From UBA4416 sp040387555 (GTDB taxonomy: Bacteria; Bacteroidota; Bacteroidia; B-17B0; Aurantibacillaceae): a stretch of DNA of 64,000 bases. The DNA lies in NCBI GenBank assembly GCA_040387555.1, contig JAZKDO010000005.1, positions 124,001 to 188,000 on the forward strand, read 5' to 3'. Every line of letters begins with the position of its first letter. Within the stretch, counting starts at the first letter, position 1. The notes under the pieces were generated by a model. The model saw only the letters and a list, made by a program, of their open reading frames with translations, searched no databases and was not told the origin of the DNA. Positions 42,039 to 51,256 of this stretch are shown in pieces. Made by a program: the position numbers and the translations under genes.

Positions 42039-42884
42039 ATGATATTTCAAACCAAAATATATAAGAGTGCATCGAGCTACAGTGCTTTTACTTTATTAAA
42101 AGAGAGTTTTTCCGGATATAGAGAATCTTTTTATCTGGCAAGGCAATTAGCAAAAAGAGACATACGGGCACAATACAGACAATCAATTCTGGGAATATTC
42201 TGGGCATTTGCGCCGGTTTTGATGAGCGCATCTGTGTGGATATTCTTAAATTTAACAGGTACTATTCAGGTCTCAAAAACTCCTATTCCGTACCCTTTGT
42301 TTGTTGTTATTGGAACAACACTTTGGTCTGTTTTTGGAGAATGTTTATTAATGAGTATTTCAAGTGTTAATGCTAATAAATCAATTATTACTAAAATTAA
42401 TTTTCAGAAAGAGGCCTTAGTCACTTTGGGTGCCATTAAGTTATTATTTAATTTATTGATAAAATTGGCATTGATTATTGGTCTGATGCTGGTGTATAAC
42501 ATGCCGGTTTCCTTATCAGTTATATGGTTTATTCCCTTATTGCTTATATCCATGCTGGCATTGATAAGCGTGGGGATTTTTCTAACTCCTTTTGCCATCT
42601 TATACCACGATATTACACGAGTTATACCGATTATAATGCAGATTTTAATGTATTTAACGCCTGTGGTTTATGCCGCACCGAAATCAGGGTTTATGAAAAG
42701 TATTATGTATTTAAACCCCTTAACTCACATTATAAATGGCTTACGAAACACTTTGACTGGTTACCCAGTTGAACATGGATTTTTTCTATTAATTTTTGCC
42801 TTGTGTACTATATTGTTTTCGCTTTTAGCGATGATCGTTTACCGAATTTCAATGCCAATCATTACTGAAAGAATGAGCGCTTAA
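42039..42884 (+). CDS. ABC transporter permease for polysaccharide export (Wzm-type)
   Basis: About 281 aa from the ATG at 42039 (MIFQTKIYKS); a TTG at 42030 is an alternative. About six membrane helices and the N-terminal amphipathic LAKRDIRAQYRQSILGIFW motif of the O-antigen/capsule ABC-2 permease family, plus LTPVVYAAPKSGFMKSIMYLNPLTHIINGLRN near the end. With the next gene it would form the pump exporting undecaprenyl-linked glycan. The ATPase gene begins 2 bp after the stop. Confidence 0.92.
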   Translation: MIFQTKIYKSASSYSAFTLLKESFSGYRESFYLARQLAKRDIRAQYRQSILGIFWAFAPVLMSASVWIFLNLTGTIQVSKTPIPYPLFVVIGTTLWSVFGECLLMSISSVNANKSIITKINFQKEALVTLGAIKLLFNLLIKLALIIGLMLVYNMPVSLSVIWFIPLLLISMLALISVGIFLTPFAILYHDITRVIPIIMQILMYLTPVVYAAPKSGFMKSIMYLNPLTHIINGLRNTLTGYPVEHGFFLLIFALCTILFSLLAMIVYRISMPIITERMSA

Positions 42885-42886
42885 AA

Positions 42887-44092
42887 ATGAATGAAGAAGT
42901 ATTAATAAAAGTAGAGTCCGTTTCGAAAAAGTTCTCAAAGGATCTTAAAAAGAGTTTATATTTTGGATTACTCGACGTATTTAGTGGGGTGATAGGTTCA
43001 ACAAAAAAAAGGGAGTTAAGAGGCGACGAATTTTGGGCTGTAAAAGAAGTATGTTTTGAAGTAAAACGGGGAGAGTGTCTTGGTTTAATAGGACATAATG
43101 GTGCTGGAAAAAGTACTTTATTGAAAATGCTAAATGGTTTAATTTTACCAGATGCCGGCAGCGTTACCATGAAAGGTAAAGTTGGTGCGTTGATTGAATT
43201 AGGGGCCGGTTTTAACCCGATATTAACGGGACGCGAAAATATTTATAACAACGCGGCTGTAATCGGGTTTACAAAAAAAGAAATTGATGCTAAATTTGAT
43301 AGTATTATTGAGTTTTCTGAGATAGGAGAGTTTCTGGATATGCCGGTACAAAATTATAGTTCAGGAATGAAGGTTAGGTTAGGATTTGCTATTGCAGCAC
43401 AAATGGAGCCTGATATCTTAATCATTGATGAAGTTCTGGCAGTTGGGGATCTTGGATTTAAGATAAAATGCATGAACAGAATCCAGGAATTGCTAAAAAA
43501 AACAGCTTTTATTTTTGTTTCTCACGCTATGACCCAGATTTCAACTATATGTACGAATCTCATTTTAATGGATCATGGAAAGGTGGAGTACAATGGGAAT
43601 GATATAGGAATAGGGATAGAACAATATTTTTTAAAATTTAAAAATACAGAACAACAAATTATTTCATCGTCAAATATTTCTTTAAAGTCCATCGAACTCA
43701 AAGGGAATGATTCTGTTAAAAAAAATGAATTGAGTATTTTTAGCGGTGATTCACTGACAGTGATTTTTGAACTTGCTCTTGAAAAAGGAATTGAAAACCT
43801 GAAATTTCGTTTGGGGATTTTTAATCTGGAATATCGGTTATTAGCGGAAGTGGATTCCGAACAGGTAGATTTTACTGCTTCTAATAAAAATGGAATAGTT
43901 AAAGTTTCAGTTGTTGTAGAAAAGCTTTTTTTAAGGAATGGAAAATATAATTTGCATTTACATGTGATGAATAGAGATTCAAAACAAATTATGCTAAGGC
44001 AGAGCAATGTTGCAGAATTTTTTGTGAAGCCAACCTTGTCGGTTGGAGCAGACTTTTTGCTGCCCAGTAAATGGTCAGATGCAAATGAATAA
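42887..44092 (+). CDS. ABC transporter ATPase for polysaccharide export (Wzt-type)
   Basis: 401 aa. ATP-binding domain with Walker A GHNGAGKST (about 67-75), signature YSSGMKVRLGFA, Walker B DILIIDEVLAVGD and switch His in FVSHAM. Residues about 245-401 (from about SIELKGNDSV on) are the extra C-terminal beta domain found in Wzt proteins that bind the terminal sugar modification of the glycan, so export may depend on chain-end chemistry. Pairs with the permease just before it. Confidence 0.92.
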   Translation: MNEEVLIKVESVSKKFSKDLKKSLYFGLLDVFSGVIGSTKKRELRGDEFWAVKEVCFEVKRGECLGLIGHNGAGKSTLLKMLNGLILPDAGSVTMKGKVGALIELGAGFNPILTGRENIYNNAAVIGFTKKEIDAKFDSIIEFSEIGEFLDMPVQNYSSGMKVRLGFAIAAQMEPDILIIDEVLAVGDLGFKIKCMNRIQELLKKTAFIFVSHAMTQISTICTNLILMDHGKVEYNGNDIGIGIEQYFLKFKNTEQQIISSSNISLKSIELKGNDSVKKNELSIFSGDSLTVIFELALEKGIENLKFRLGIFNLEYRLLAEVDSEQVDFTASNKNGIVKVSVVVEKLFLRNGKYNLHLHVMNRDSKQIMLRQSNVAEFFVKPTLSVGADFLLPSKWSDANE

Positions 44093-44140
44093 AATTTAAA
44101 AATAATTTCTAACAAGGTAAATTTTCAATAATTTAAATGT

Positions 44141-45151
44141 ATGTTGTCTAATAAATCAGTACTTATTACCGGTGGTACAGGTTCCTTGGGGAAGGAACTG
44201 ACCAGAACTATTTTACAGAAATGGCCCGATATAAAACGATTAGTCATTTTTTCAAGAGATGAGCAAAAGCAATTTGTCATGGAGCAGGAGTTTCCAATCT
44301 CAAAATATGATGCTATTCGTTATTTCATAGGAGATGTTAGAGATTTAGAACGCTTAAAAAGAGCTTTTATAGGTATAGATTATGTGATTCATGCAGCAGC
44401 TATGAAGCATGTGCATATTGCTGAATATAACCCTGATGAATGTGTAAAAACGAATATAGGTGGTGCAGAAAATGTAATCAAAGCAGCACTGGAAACAGCA
44501 GTTAGCAAAGTTGTAGCATTGTCAACAGATAAAGCTTGCGCTCCCATTAATCTGTATGGGGCAACCAAACTAACTTCTGATAAATTATTTATTGCTGCTA
44601 ATAATATTAAAGGTACGCGCGATATAAAATTTTCTGTGGTTCGGTATGGCAATGTGATGGGATCTAACGGTTCGGTTATTCCCTTCTTTCTTTCTAAAAA
44701 AGCAACCGGTGTGTTGCCCATTACCGACCCGACCATGACTCGTTTTAATATTTCATTAAAAGGTGGAGTTGATATGGTGCTTCACGCCCTGGAAACTGCC
44801 TGGGGCGGAGAGTTATTTGTACCGAAAATACCTTCTTATAAGATCATGGATGTAGCTAATGCTATTGGCCCTAACTGCGAACACAAAATAAGTGGCATAC
44901 GTCCTGGTGAAAAAATACATGAAGAAATGATCACAAGTTCTGATTCCTTTACAACATATGATCTGGGTAAATATTATGTGATCCTGCCGCAGGTACCAAA
45001 TTTTAGCCTGGAAGAATACATAAAAATGTTTAATGCGAAGCTAGTGTCTAAGGGATTTCAGTATACATCGGAAAACAATAAAGAATGGGAAACAATAGAC
45101 AGTTTAAGAAAATTGATCCTTGAACACGTTGATCCGGATTTTAAACCGTAA
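44141..45151 (+). CDS. pseB: UDP-N-acetylglucosamine 4,6-dehydratase (inverting), pseudaminic acid pathway step 1
   Basis: 336 aa. PseB converts UDP-GlcNAc to UDP-4-keto-6-deoxy-L-AltNAc with inversion at C5. Landmarks are LITGGTGSLGKEL (Rossmann, about 8-20), HAAAMKHVHIAEYNPDE, ALSTDKACAPINLYGATK (active site Asp/Lys plus Tyr-Lys), VRYGNVMGSNGSVIPFF and ITDPTMTRFNIS. Immediate downstream pseC and later pse genes settle the pathway. Its end is 7 bp before the pseC start. Confidence 0.95.
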   Translation: MLSNKSVLITGGTGSLGKELTRTILQKWPDIKRLVIFSRDEQKQFVMEQEFPISKYDAIRYFIGDVRDLERLKRAFIGIDYVIHAAAMKHVHIAEYNPDECVKTNIGGAENVIKAALETAVSKVVALSTDKACAPINLYGATKLTSDKLFIAANNIKGTRDIKFSVVRYGNVMGSNGSVIPFFLSKKATGVLPITDPTMTRFNISLKGGVDMVLHALETAWGGELFVPKIPSYKIMDVANAIGPNCEHKISGIRPGEKIHEEMITSSDSFTTYDLGKYYVILPQVPNFSLEEYIKMFNAKLVSKGFQYTSENNKEWETIDSLRKLILEHVDPDFKP

Positions 45152-45158
45152 TCGCATT

Positions 45159-46310
45159 ATGATGATACCTTACGGAAAGCAAAATATAACAGAGGAAGAT
45201 ATCAAAGCCGTTACTGAGGCCCTTAAATCTGACTTCTTAACTCAAGGTCCTAAAATAGCAGAGTTTGAAGAAGCGTTTGCCAAATATATTGGTTGTAAGT
45301 ACGCTGTTGCTGTTTCTAACGGAACAGCGGCACTGCATTTATGTACGTTGGCTTTGGAAGTGAATGAGAATTCGAGAGTCATTACTACGCCTGTCACTTT
45401 CGCAGCTTCAGCAAATTGTGTACGTTATTGTGGTGGGGAAGTACACTTTGCGGATATTGATGCCAAAACCTATTTGCTGAATATTAGTAAGGTTCGCGAG
45501 TTACTGGAAAAACATCCAAAAGGGTATTTCCAGGGAATTATCCCGGTTGATTTTGCCGGTAACGCAGTTAATCTTGAAGGATTCAGGAAATTAGCAGATG
45601 AGTTTGGCTGCTGGATCATTGAAGATGCTTGCCATGCCCCTGGTGGATATTTCACCGATAGTAATGGAACCAAGCAGTTATGCGGTAACAGTAAATTTGC
45701 CGAATTGGCGATTTTTTCATTCCATCCCGTTAAACATATTGCCTGCGGTGAAGGGGGGATGGTCACTACAAACGATGAAAAGTTATATAATAAATTAATT
45801 AAGCTCCGTACGCATGGTATTACAAAAGATCCATCGTTGATGCAGAAAAACGAAGGTGGATGGTATTATGAAATGCAGGAGCTCGGGTATAATTACAGAA
45901 TCACTGATTTCCAGGCAGCATTAGGTACTTCGCAATTGAAACGAGCGAATGACGGATTGAAAAGAAGACGTGAAATTGCTGGCGTTTATTTTAATGCTTT
46001 CAAAGAGAGCAAATACATTAAAGGGCAATCAGGTATTATCGACGGGCATGCCTATCATTTATATGTGATAGAAGTTGAAAACCGGAAAATGCTCTATGAT
46101 CATTTAAGAACAAAAAATATTTTCTGTCAGGTACATTATATACCCGTCCATACTTTGCCGTATTATAAAACACTTGGCTGGAAAGAAGGTGATTTTGCTA
46201 ACGCAGAAAATTACTACAAGGCTTGTTTAAGCTTGCCAATGTATCCAACCTTGTCGGAGAAAGAACAAAATTTTGTGATAGAGAGTATTAATGACTTTCT
46301 GAAGAGTTAA
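45159..46310 (+). CDS. pseC: UDP-4-amino-4,6-dideoxy-AltNAc transaminase
   Basis: About 383 aa from the ATG at 45159. A longer frame from 45120 overlaps pseB and is not needed. PseC adds the 4-amino group to the PseB product from glutamate. Seen are GPKIAEFEEAFAKYIG, SNGTAALHL, DACHAPGG and the PLP-binding lysine Lys192 in FSFHPVKHIACGEGG, plus NYRITDFQAALG. Second step of the pseudaminic acid pathway. Confidence 0.94.
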   Translation: MMIPYGKQNITEEDIKAVTEALKSDFLTQGPKIAEFEEAFAKYIGCKYAVAVSNGTAALHLCTLALEVNENSRVITTPVTFAASANCVRYCGGEVHFADIDAKTYLLNISKVRELLEKHPKGYFQGIIPVDFAGNAVNLEGFRKLADEFGCWIIEDACHAPGGYFTDSNGTKQLCGNSKFAELAIFSFHPVKHIACGEGGMVTTNDEKLYNKLIKLRTHGITKDPSLMQKNEGGWYYEMQELGYNYRITDFQAALGTSQLKRANDGLKRRREIAGVYFNAFKESKYIKGQSGIIDGHAYHLYVIEVENRKMLYDHLRTKNIFCQVHYIPVHTLPYYKTLGWKEGDFANAENYYKACLSLPMYPTLSEKEQNFVIESINDFLKS

Positions 46311-46405
46311 GCTTTCATCCCTACTAACTCAATCAAAATGAAATTTTATCAAAATGAGAAGGCGCAGAATTGCCACTAAATATTAACCATTAAAAATATT
46401 AAGAA

Positions 46406-47023
46406 ATGACGTATAAGACAGAACAAGAAAAATTTTGGGCAGAAGAATTTGGAAACGAGTATATCGAAAGAAATCAGGGTGATAAACTTTTGGCTTCCAA
46501 TTTAAACTTCTTTGTAAAAGCATTAAAGCAAGCCGGGAATATACAGTCCTGCAGGGAATTTGGTGCTAACATTGGCATGAACCTTAAGGCCCTTAAATTG
46601 TTGTTTCCTGGCATTCAAACAAAAGGAATAGAAATCAATGGTGAAGCCGCAAAAGAATTAAAAAAATTAATTGGCGACGATAATGTGTTTAATGGTTCTA
46701 TTTATGATGCTAAATTAGACACCCAGGTTCAACTTTCACTTATTAAAGGAGTTTTAATCCATATCAATCCCGACATGCTGCCCTTAGTTTATGAAAAATT
46801 ATATGAATCAAGTTCCAAATACATTTTAATAGCTGAGTATTACAACCCCTCACCGGTGACGATATCATACCGCGGGCATCAGGATCGACTTTTTAAAAGA
46901 GACTTTGCCGGAGAATTTCTTAAAAAATATCCGGATACCGAACTGATAGATTATGGATTTGCCTATAGAAACGACCCTGCGTTCCCGCAGGATGATATTA
47001 CCTGGTTTCTAATCAAAAAATAA
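46406..47023 (+). CDS. Pseudaminic acid biosynthesis-associated methyltransferase
   Basis: 205 aa. The N-terminus YKTEQEKFWAEEFGNEYIERN is diagnostic of the pse-associated methylase family. The SAM-binding region is present as EFGANIGMNLKALKLLFP and KGIEINGEAAKEL, with the late motif YYNPSPVTISYRGHQDRLFKRDF. It probably methylates a pseudaminic acid intermediate or final sugar, but the acceptor is not shown. About 95 bp follow pseC, and 9 bp precede the amidotransferase. Confidence 0.88.
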   Translation: MTYKTEQEKFWAEEFGNEYIERNQGDKLLASNLNFFVKALKQAGNIQSCREFGANIGMNLKALKLLFPGIQTKGIEINGEAAKELKKLIGDDNVFNGSIYDAKLDTQVQLSLIKGVLIHINPDMLPLVYEKLYESSSKYILIAEYYNPSPVTISYRGHQDRLFKRDFAGEFLKKYPDTELIDYGFAYRNDPAFPQDDITWFLIKK

Positions 47024-47032
47024 AAACAGAAC

Positions 47033-48187
47033 ATGAATATTAGATATTGTATAAAATGTGTTTATCCGGAAACAAAACCGGATTTACATTTTGATGAAAA
47101 TGGAATTTGCAGCGCGTGCATTGCTGCTGAGCAAAAAGATAAAGAGATTGATTGGAAACAACGCGCACTTGAGTTTAATAGTATTGTTGACTACTACAGA
47201 TTACCGAAGGGCAAAATAGGGTATGATTGTTTAATACCGGTGAGTGGCGGAAAAGATAGTACGTACCAGGCTTATTTTATGAAAGAGGTATGTGGTTTGA
47301 ATCCTCTTTGCGTGTGTTTTGAAACTACCGCTGTTACCGAGCTCGGACAAAGAAATTTAGATAACCTTACAAAAATGGGGATGGATGTTATTCATTTTAA
47401 AAAAAATAACGCCGTTTACAAAAAAATGGTTGTCGAGAGTTTTAAAAGGGTAGGAGATGAAATGTGGCCAAACCACATCGGCATATTTACGATACCCGTT
47501 CTAATTGCTGTAAAGTTTAATATTCCGTTAATTATCTGGGGAGAGAACCCTCAACAGGAATATGGCGGACCATCTTTAGAAACAGTTAAAAATAGGGTGT
47601 TAAACAGAAAATGGCTGGAAGAGTTTGGTGGTTTGTTGGGCAATAGGATACAGGATATGATAGATGTTGATGGTATTACTGAAAAAGAGTTGACGCCGTA
47701 TTTTTATCCCGCTGATGAAGACATTGAGCGTGTTGGGGTTACCGGAATCTTTTTAGGACACTACTTTTTTTGGGATGCCAGAAAGCAACTGGAAATCGTA
47801 AAAAAACATGGCTTTGCTGTAAAAGAGGACGGTGTTATTGAAGGAACATATACCAACTATGAAAATCTTGATGAGAAATTAGTAGGATTACACGATTATT
47901 TGAAGTTCGTAAAATACGGGTTTGGTCGAGCCTCAGATCATGCTTGCATTGATATTAGAAATAAGCGGATTACGCGGGAAGAAGCGCTAAAATTAGTAAA
48001 GCAATATGATGGGAAATACCCACATTACGGCATTACAGAATTTATTAGTTATTCAGGATTGTCTAAAAAAGAAGTGGATGGAATAATAGATTCGTTTACT
48101 AATCCGATTTTATTTGCACAGGATGAAACCGGCAATTTTATGCGAGATGCTGATGGGAACTTAATGCGAAATTTTGAAGTTCAATAA
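47033..48187 (+). CDS. N-acetyl sugar amidotransferase (PseA/WbpG type)
   Basis: 384 aa. It has an N-terminal zinc-ribbon-like CIKC/CSAC pair (about residues 6-30) and a PP-loop VSGGKDSTYQ (about 69-78), as in ATP-pyrophosphatases that adenylate an acetamido group to form an acetamidino group. A conserved segment IIWGENPQQEYGG follows. PseA makes acetamidino-pseudaminic acid in Campylobacter; WbpG acts on a hexuronic sugar in Pseudomonas. Here, in a pse locus and followed directly by HisH- and HisF-like ammonia-supplying genes, it most likely amidates the pseudaminic acid. Confidence 0.88.
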   Translation: MNIRYCIKCVYPETKPDLHFDENGICSACIAAEQKDKEIDWKQRALEFNSIVDYYRLPKGKIGYDCLIPVSGGKDSTYQAYFMKEVCGLNPLCVCFETTAVTELGQRNLDNLTKMGMDVIHFKKNNAVYKKMVVESFKRVGDEMWPNHIGIFTIPVLIAVKFNIPLIIWGENPQQEYGGPSLETVKNRVLNRKWLEEFGGLLGNRIQDMIDVDGITEKELTPYFYPADEDIERVGVTGIFLGHYFFWDARKQLEIVKKHGFAVKEDGVIEGTYTNYENLDEKLVGLHDYLKFVKYGFGRASDHACIDIRNKRITREEALKLVKQYDGKYPHYGITEFISYSGLSKKEVDGIIDSFTNPILFAQDETGNFMRDADGNLMRNFEVQ

Positions 48188-48796
48188 ATGATTGCGATCA
48201 TTGATTACGGAATGGGTAATGTTGCTTCTATACAAAAAGCATTGAATTACCTTCAGTTAAAATCTACTGTAACATCTGATCACTCGCAAATTAGTGATGC
48301 AGAATGTCTTATTTTACCGGGAGTTGGATCTTTTAAACAAGGAATGCTCAATTTGAGACAGAGAAAACTCGACGATTTGCTGACGAAACTTGTAGTTACT
48401 GAAAAAAAGAGTTTCTTGGGAATATGCTTAGGGATGCAATTAATTGCTGAATATGGTACAGAGCCGGAGTTTTGTCATGGTTTAGGATGGATAAAAGGAG
48501 ATGTAAAAAAAATAGAACTGACTGGGCGAAGAGTTCCTCATATGGGCTGGAATGACATTGAAATAAAAAAACCAAAATTTTATGAAGGAATTAAAAGTAT
48601 GGATTTCTATTTTATTCATAGCTATCATTTTATTCCACAAGATGAATCTGTAATAGATTCTTATGTTAATTATGGCACTAGATTAGTTTCAAGTATTCAA
48701 TATGAGAATATTTTTGCCACTCAGTTTCACCCGGAAAAAAGTCAGGAGAGTGGACTTAAATTGTTAAAAAATTATTTCGCCAGTGTTAAAGGTTAG
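48188..48796 (+). CDS. HisH-like glutamine amidotransferase for sugar amidation
   Basis: 202 aa of the class I glutaminase fold: IIDYGMGNVASIQKAL at the N-terminus, nucleophile Cys80 in GICLGMQ, and the His-Glu pair in TQFHPEKSQ. In histidine synthesis it would partner HisF, but here it lies between the amidotransferase and an altered HisF-like protein, so it most likely releases ammonia from glutamine for acetamidino formation. Starts right after the previous stop. Confidence 0.9.
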   Translation: MIAIIDYGMGNVASIQKALNYLQLKSTVTSDHSQISDAECLILPGVGSFKQGMLNLRQRKLDDLLTKLVVTEKKSFLGICLGMQLIAEYGTEPEFCHGLGWIKGDVKKIELTGRRVPHMGWNDIEIKKPKFYEGIKSMDFYFIHSYHFIPQDESVIDSYVNYGTRLVSSIQYENIFATQFHPEKSQESGLKLLKNYFASVKG

Positions 48797-49529
48797 AATA
48801 ATTCCAATACTTACCTTTAACGGTTTTGGCTTAGTAAAAACAAAGCAATTTAGTCACCCACGAATGGTTGGTAACCCTGTTCAGGCTGCACGGGTGTACA
48901 ATAGCAGGGGTGTAGATGAACTGGTTTTTTTAGATATTACCGCGAGTGAACAGAACCGGAAAATCAATTTGAAATTGGTTTCAGATGTTGTTAAAGAATG
49001 CTACATGCCTGTGGCTATAGGTGGTGGAATTTCTTCGATTGACGACATTAATAATCTATTAAAGATTGGTGCTGATAAAGTAATTATTAAGAGTAAAGCA
49101 CTTACAGACAAAAGGTTCATTGAAGAAAGTGTCTCTTTTTTTGGAAGTCAATGCATCAGCATATCAGTAGACGCAACAAAAGTGAACGGTAGTTATTTTA
49201 TACATAACAAGTTGGGTTTAACAATAGAGCTGGATGATTTCATAGATGAAATGAATCGCTGCAATGTAGGTGAATTTGTTGTGACAAGCGTTGATAACGA
49301 TGGCCTCATGAATGGTTTTGATCATGATCTTGTAAATCATGTGGCGTCAAAAACCAATATTCCCATGATTGCTGTTGGGGGTGGAGGAAACATAAATCAC
49401 TATACCGAGTTATTTACAAATACATCAATCGAGGCAGTTGGTTCAGCAAGTATTTTTCATTTTACCCAACACACACCGTTGGATATCAAAAATGAACTTA
49501 AAGAAATTGGTGTTTCTGTGAGGTTATAA
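48783..49529 (+). CDS. HisF-like ammonia-channel partner for sugar amidation
   Basis: 248 aa with a GTG start at 48783 that overlaps the hisH-like end. It has a (beta/alpha)8 barrel with VRIIPILTFNGFGLVKTKQF at the start; in histidine HisF the position of the first catalytic Asp (CLD, D11 in T. maritima) reads Thr here. Later motifs (SVDATK, VTSVDNDGLMNGFD, VGGGGNINH) are conserved. I infer it does not make imidazole glycerol phosphate but forms the ammonia tunnel with the HisH-like protein, as in the WbpG-HisH2-HisF2 set of Pseudomonas. Confidence 0.85.
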   Translation: MLKVRIIPILTFNGFGLVKTKQFSHPRMVGNPVQAARVYNSRGVDELVFLDITASEQNRKINLKLVSDVVKECYMPVAIGGGISSIDDINNLLKIGADKVIIKSKALTDKRFIEESVSFFGSQCISISVDATKVNGSYFIHNKLGLTIELDDFIDEMNRCNVGEFVVTSVDNDGLMNGFDHDLVNHVASKTNIPMIAVGGGGNINHYTELFTNTSIEAVGSASIFHFTQHTPLDIKNELKEIGVSVRL

Positions 49530-49530
49530 G

Positions 49531-50223
49531 ATGAAAAATGTAGCAATTATAACTGCAAGAGGTGGAAGTAAAAGAATTCCTAAAAAAAATATTAAATTTT
49601 TTCGTGGTAAACCAATGATTGCATATTCAATTGAAATGGCATTAAAGTCAAATCTTTTCGATTATATAATGGTTTCTACTGAGAATGCAGAAATTGCTGA
49701 AATAGGCGAGCGCTTTGGCGCGGATGTACCATTTTTTAGAAATGAACAAACTTCGGATGATTTTTCCAATACTTCGGATGTTCTAATAGAAGTTTTAAAT
49801 GATTTAAAAAAATATGGAAAACAGTTTGATAATGCCTGTTGTATATATCCAACTGCACCACTGATATCTTTAAATTCACTCACCGACTCATATAGTTTAT
49901 TGATTGAAAACAGTTTTGATACCGTATTCCCGGTTTGTGCATTTTCTTCTCCGATCCAGAGAGCATTGGAGATAAACAATTCAAAAACTTCAATGGTTTA
50001 TCCTGAATACATGAACGCGCGTTCACAAGATTTAACTCCCAGATATTATGATGCAGGACAATTTTACTGGATCAATATTGAAAATTTTTTGCAACAAGGA
50101 AAATTGTTTACTGTCAACACAGGATCTATAATTTTAGATGAATTGCAAGTACAGGACATTGATAATGATACAGATTGGAAAATAGCTGAATTGAAACATT
50201 CACTTCTGTTTCCGAATCAATAG
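49531..50223 (+). CDS. pseF: CMP-pseudaminic acid cytidylyltransferase
   Basis: 230 aa. The nucleotide-binding motif ITARGGSKRIPKKNIKFF, followed by MVSTENAEIAEIGERFG, the Asn-Thr-Ser region TSDDFSNTSDV and YPTAPLISLNSLTDSY, marks a CMP-sialic/pseudaminic acid synthetase. In a pse locus it is PseF. It charges the nonulosonic acid with CTP for transfer. Lies 2 bp after the HisF-like gene. Confidence 0.92.
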   Translation: MKNVAIITARGGSKRIPKKNIKFFRGKPMIAYSIEMALKSNLFDYIMVSTENAEIAEIGERFGADVPFFRNEQTSDDFSNTSDVLIEVLNDLKKYGKQFDNACCIYPTAPLISLNSLTDSYSLLIENSFDTVFPVCAFSSPIQRALEINNSKTSMVYPEYMNARSQDLTPRYYDAGQFYWINIENFLQQGKLFTVNTGSIILDELQVQDIDNDTDWKIAELKHSLLFPNQ

Positions 50224-50233
50224 TTACCGTCAT

Positions 50234-51256
50234 ATGCGCAATTATAAGTGTCTTAAGAGTATTGAGTTTAGCGATGGGGGATGTACATTAATTCCTCTCA
50301 GAGATGAAGATAAGTATGATATAGCAAATTGGCGGAATTCACAAATTAATATTTTACGTCAAACCGAATTTTTGACAGTAACACAACAGGAAACTTATTT
50401 CGCTGATGTCGTTGATAAGTTATTTACTCAGGAACAACCGGACCAGCTCTTATTTAGTTTTTTGGAAAATGATCAGTTAATTGGCTATGGAGGATTGGTA
50501 CATATTGACTGGAAATACAGAACGGCTGAAATTTCTTTTTTGACAGAAACTTCACGTAATGCTGACGCTGGCGTATTTATTTCAGATTGGACTAATTACC
50601 TTTCTATTTTAAAATGCATTGCCGATAAGCACTTGCATTTTAATTCCATTTATACATATGCTTATGATATAAGGCCAAATCTATATGTAGCATTAGAGGC
50701 TAGCGGATTTGTTGAAACCAAGAGGCTGAAAAAAGACATTGAAATAGATGGAGAATTAAAAGATGTAGTTATTCATTCCTATAATTTCAATGCATTGAAT
50801 ATGCACTTTGCAGGACTTTCTGATACTGATTTATATTATAAATGGGCAAATGATTTAGTGGTGAGACAAAATTCTTTCAACTCATCTGAAATACAATATG
50901 AACAACATGTTGGCTGGTTTACAAAAAAGTTAAATTCACCTGATTGCTTTTTTTATTTATTTTCAAATCAGGAAAACATTCCAGTTGGTCAAGTAAGAAT
51001 TGATAAGTCAAATAGCGAAGTTGTAATAGGTATTTCGATTGATGAAAAATTCAGAGGAAAAGGATTTGGGGTGGAAATGTTAAATCGATCGTGTTATGAT
51101 TATTTGAATAAATTTCCAAAAGAACAGGTGATTGCTTATGTTAAGGAAGAAAATACCTCATCTGTTAAACTGTTTTCTAAAGCCGGTTTTGTAAAAACGT
51201 CTGATGTAGAAGTAAATGGGAGTAAGAGTTATAGGTTCAAAAAAATAAATATATGA
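50234..51256 (+). CDS. Double GNAT acetyltransferase of the pse locus (PseH-like)
   Basis: 340 aa. The first GNAT-type unit (about 15-180: IPLRDEDKYDIANWRNS, LIGYGGLVHID) resembles PseH, which acetylates the 4-amino group of the PseC product. The second unit (about 190-335: YYKWANDLVVRQNSFNSSEI, GKGFGVEMLNRSC) has the wanted-for sequence of the GNAT domain I know as a C-terminal fusion to PseG hydrolases. The stop overlaps the pseI ATG (ATGA). No PseG hydrolase itself is seen here or elsewhere in the window. Confidence 0.75.
   Translation: MRNYKCLKSIEFSDGGCTLIPLRDEDKYDIANWRNSQINILRQTEFLTVTQQETYFADVVDKLFTQEQPDQLLFSFLENDQLIGYGGLVHIDWKYRTAEISFLTETSRNADAGVFISDWTNYLSILKCIADKHLHFNSIYTYAYDIRPNLYVALEASGFVETKRLKKDIEIDGELKDVVIHSYNFNALNMHFAGLSDTDLYYKWANDLVVRQNSFNSSEIQYEQHVGWFTKKLNSPDCFFYLFSNQENIPVGQVRIDKSNSEVVIGISIDEKFRGKGFGVEMLNRSCYDYLNKFPKEQVIAYVKEENTSSVKLFSKAGFVKTSDVEVNGSKSYRFKKINI

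Noticed and set aside
41854..42072. 72-aa minus-strand ORF over the regulator 3' end
   Set aside because: It overlaps a supported gene by over 70 bp and has no signal, domain or spacing support; the GC-rich block inside it is reported separately.
44389..44736. 115-aa antisense ORF inside pseB
   Set aside because: It lies wholly within a well-supported gene and shows no recognisable motif; typical shadow frame.
48188..49529. Histidine biosynthesis hisH-hisF pair
   Set aside because: No other his genes are near, the pair follows a PP-loop sugar amidotransferase, and the HisF-like protein has lost the first catalytic Asp.
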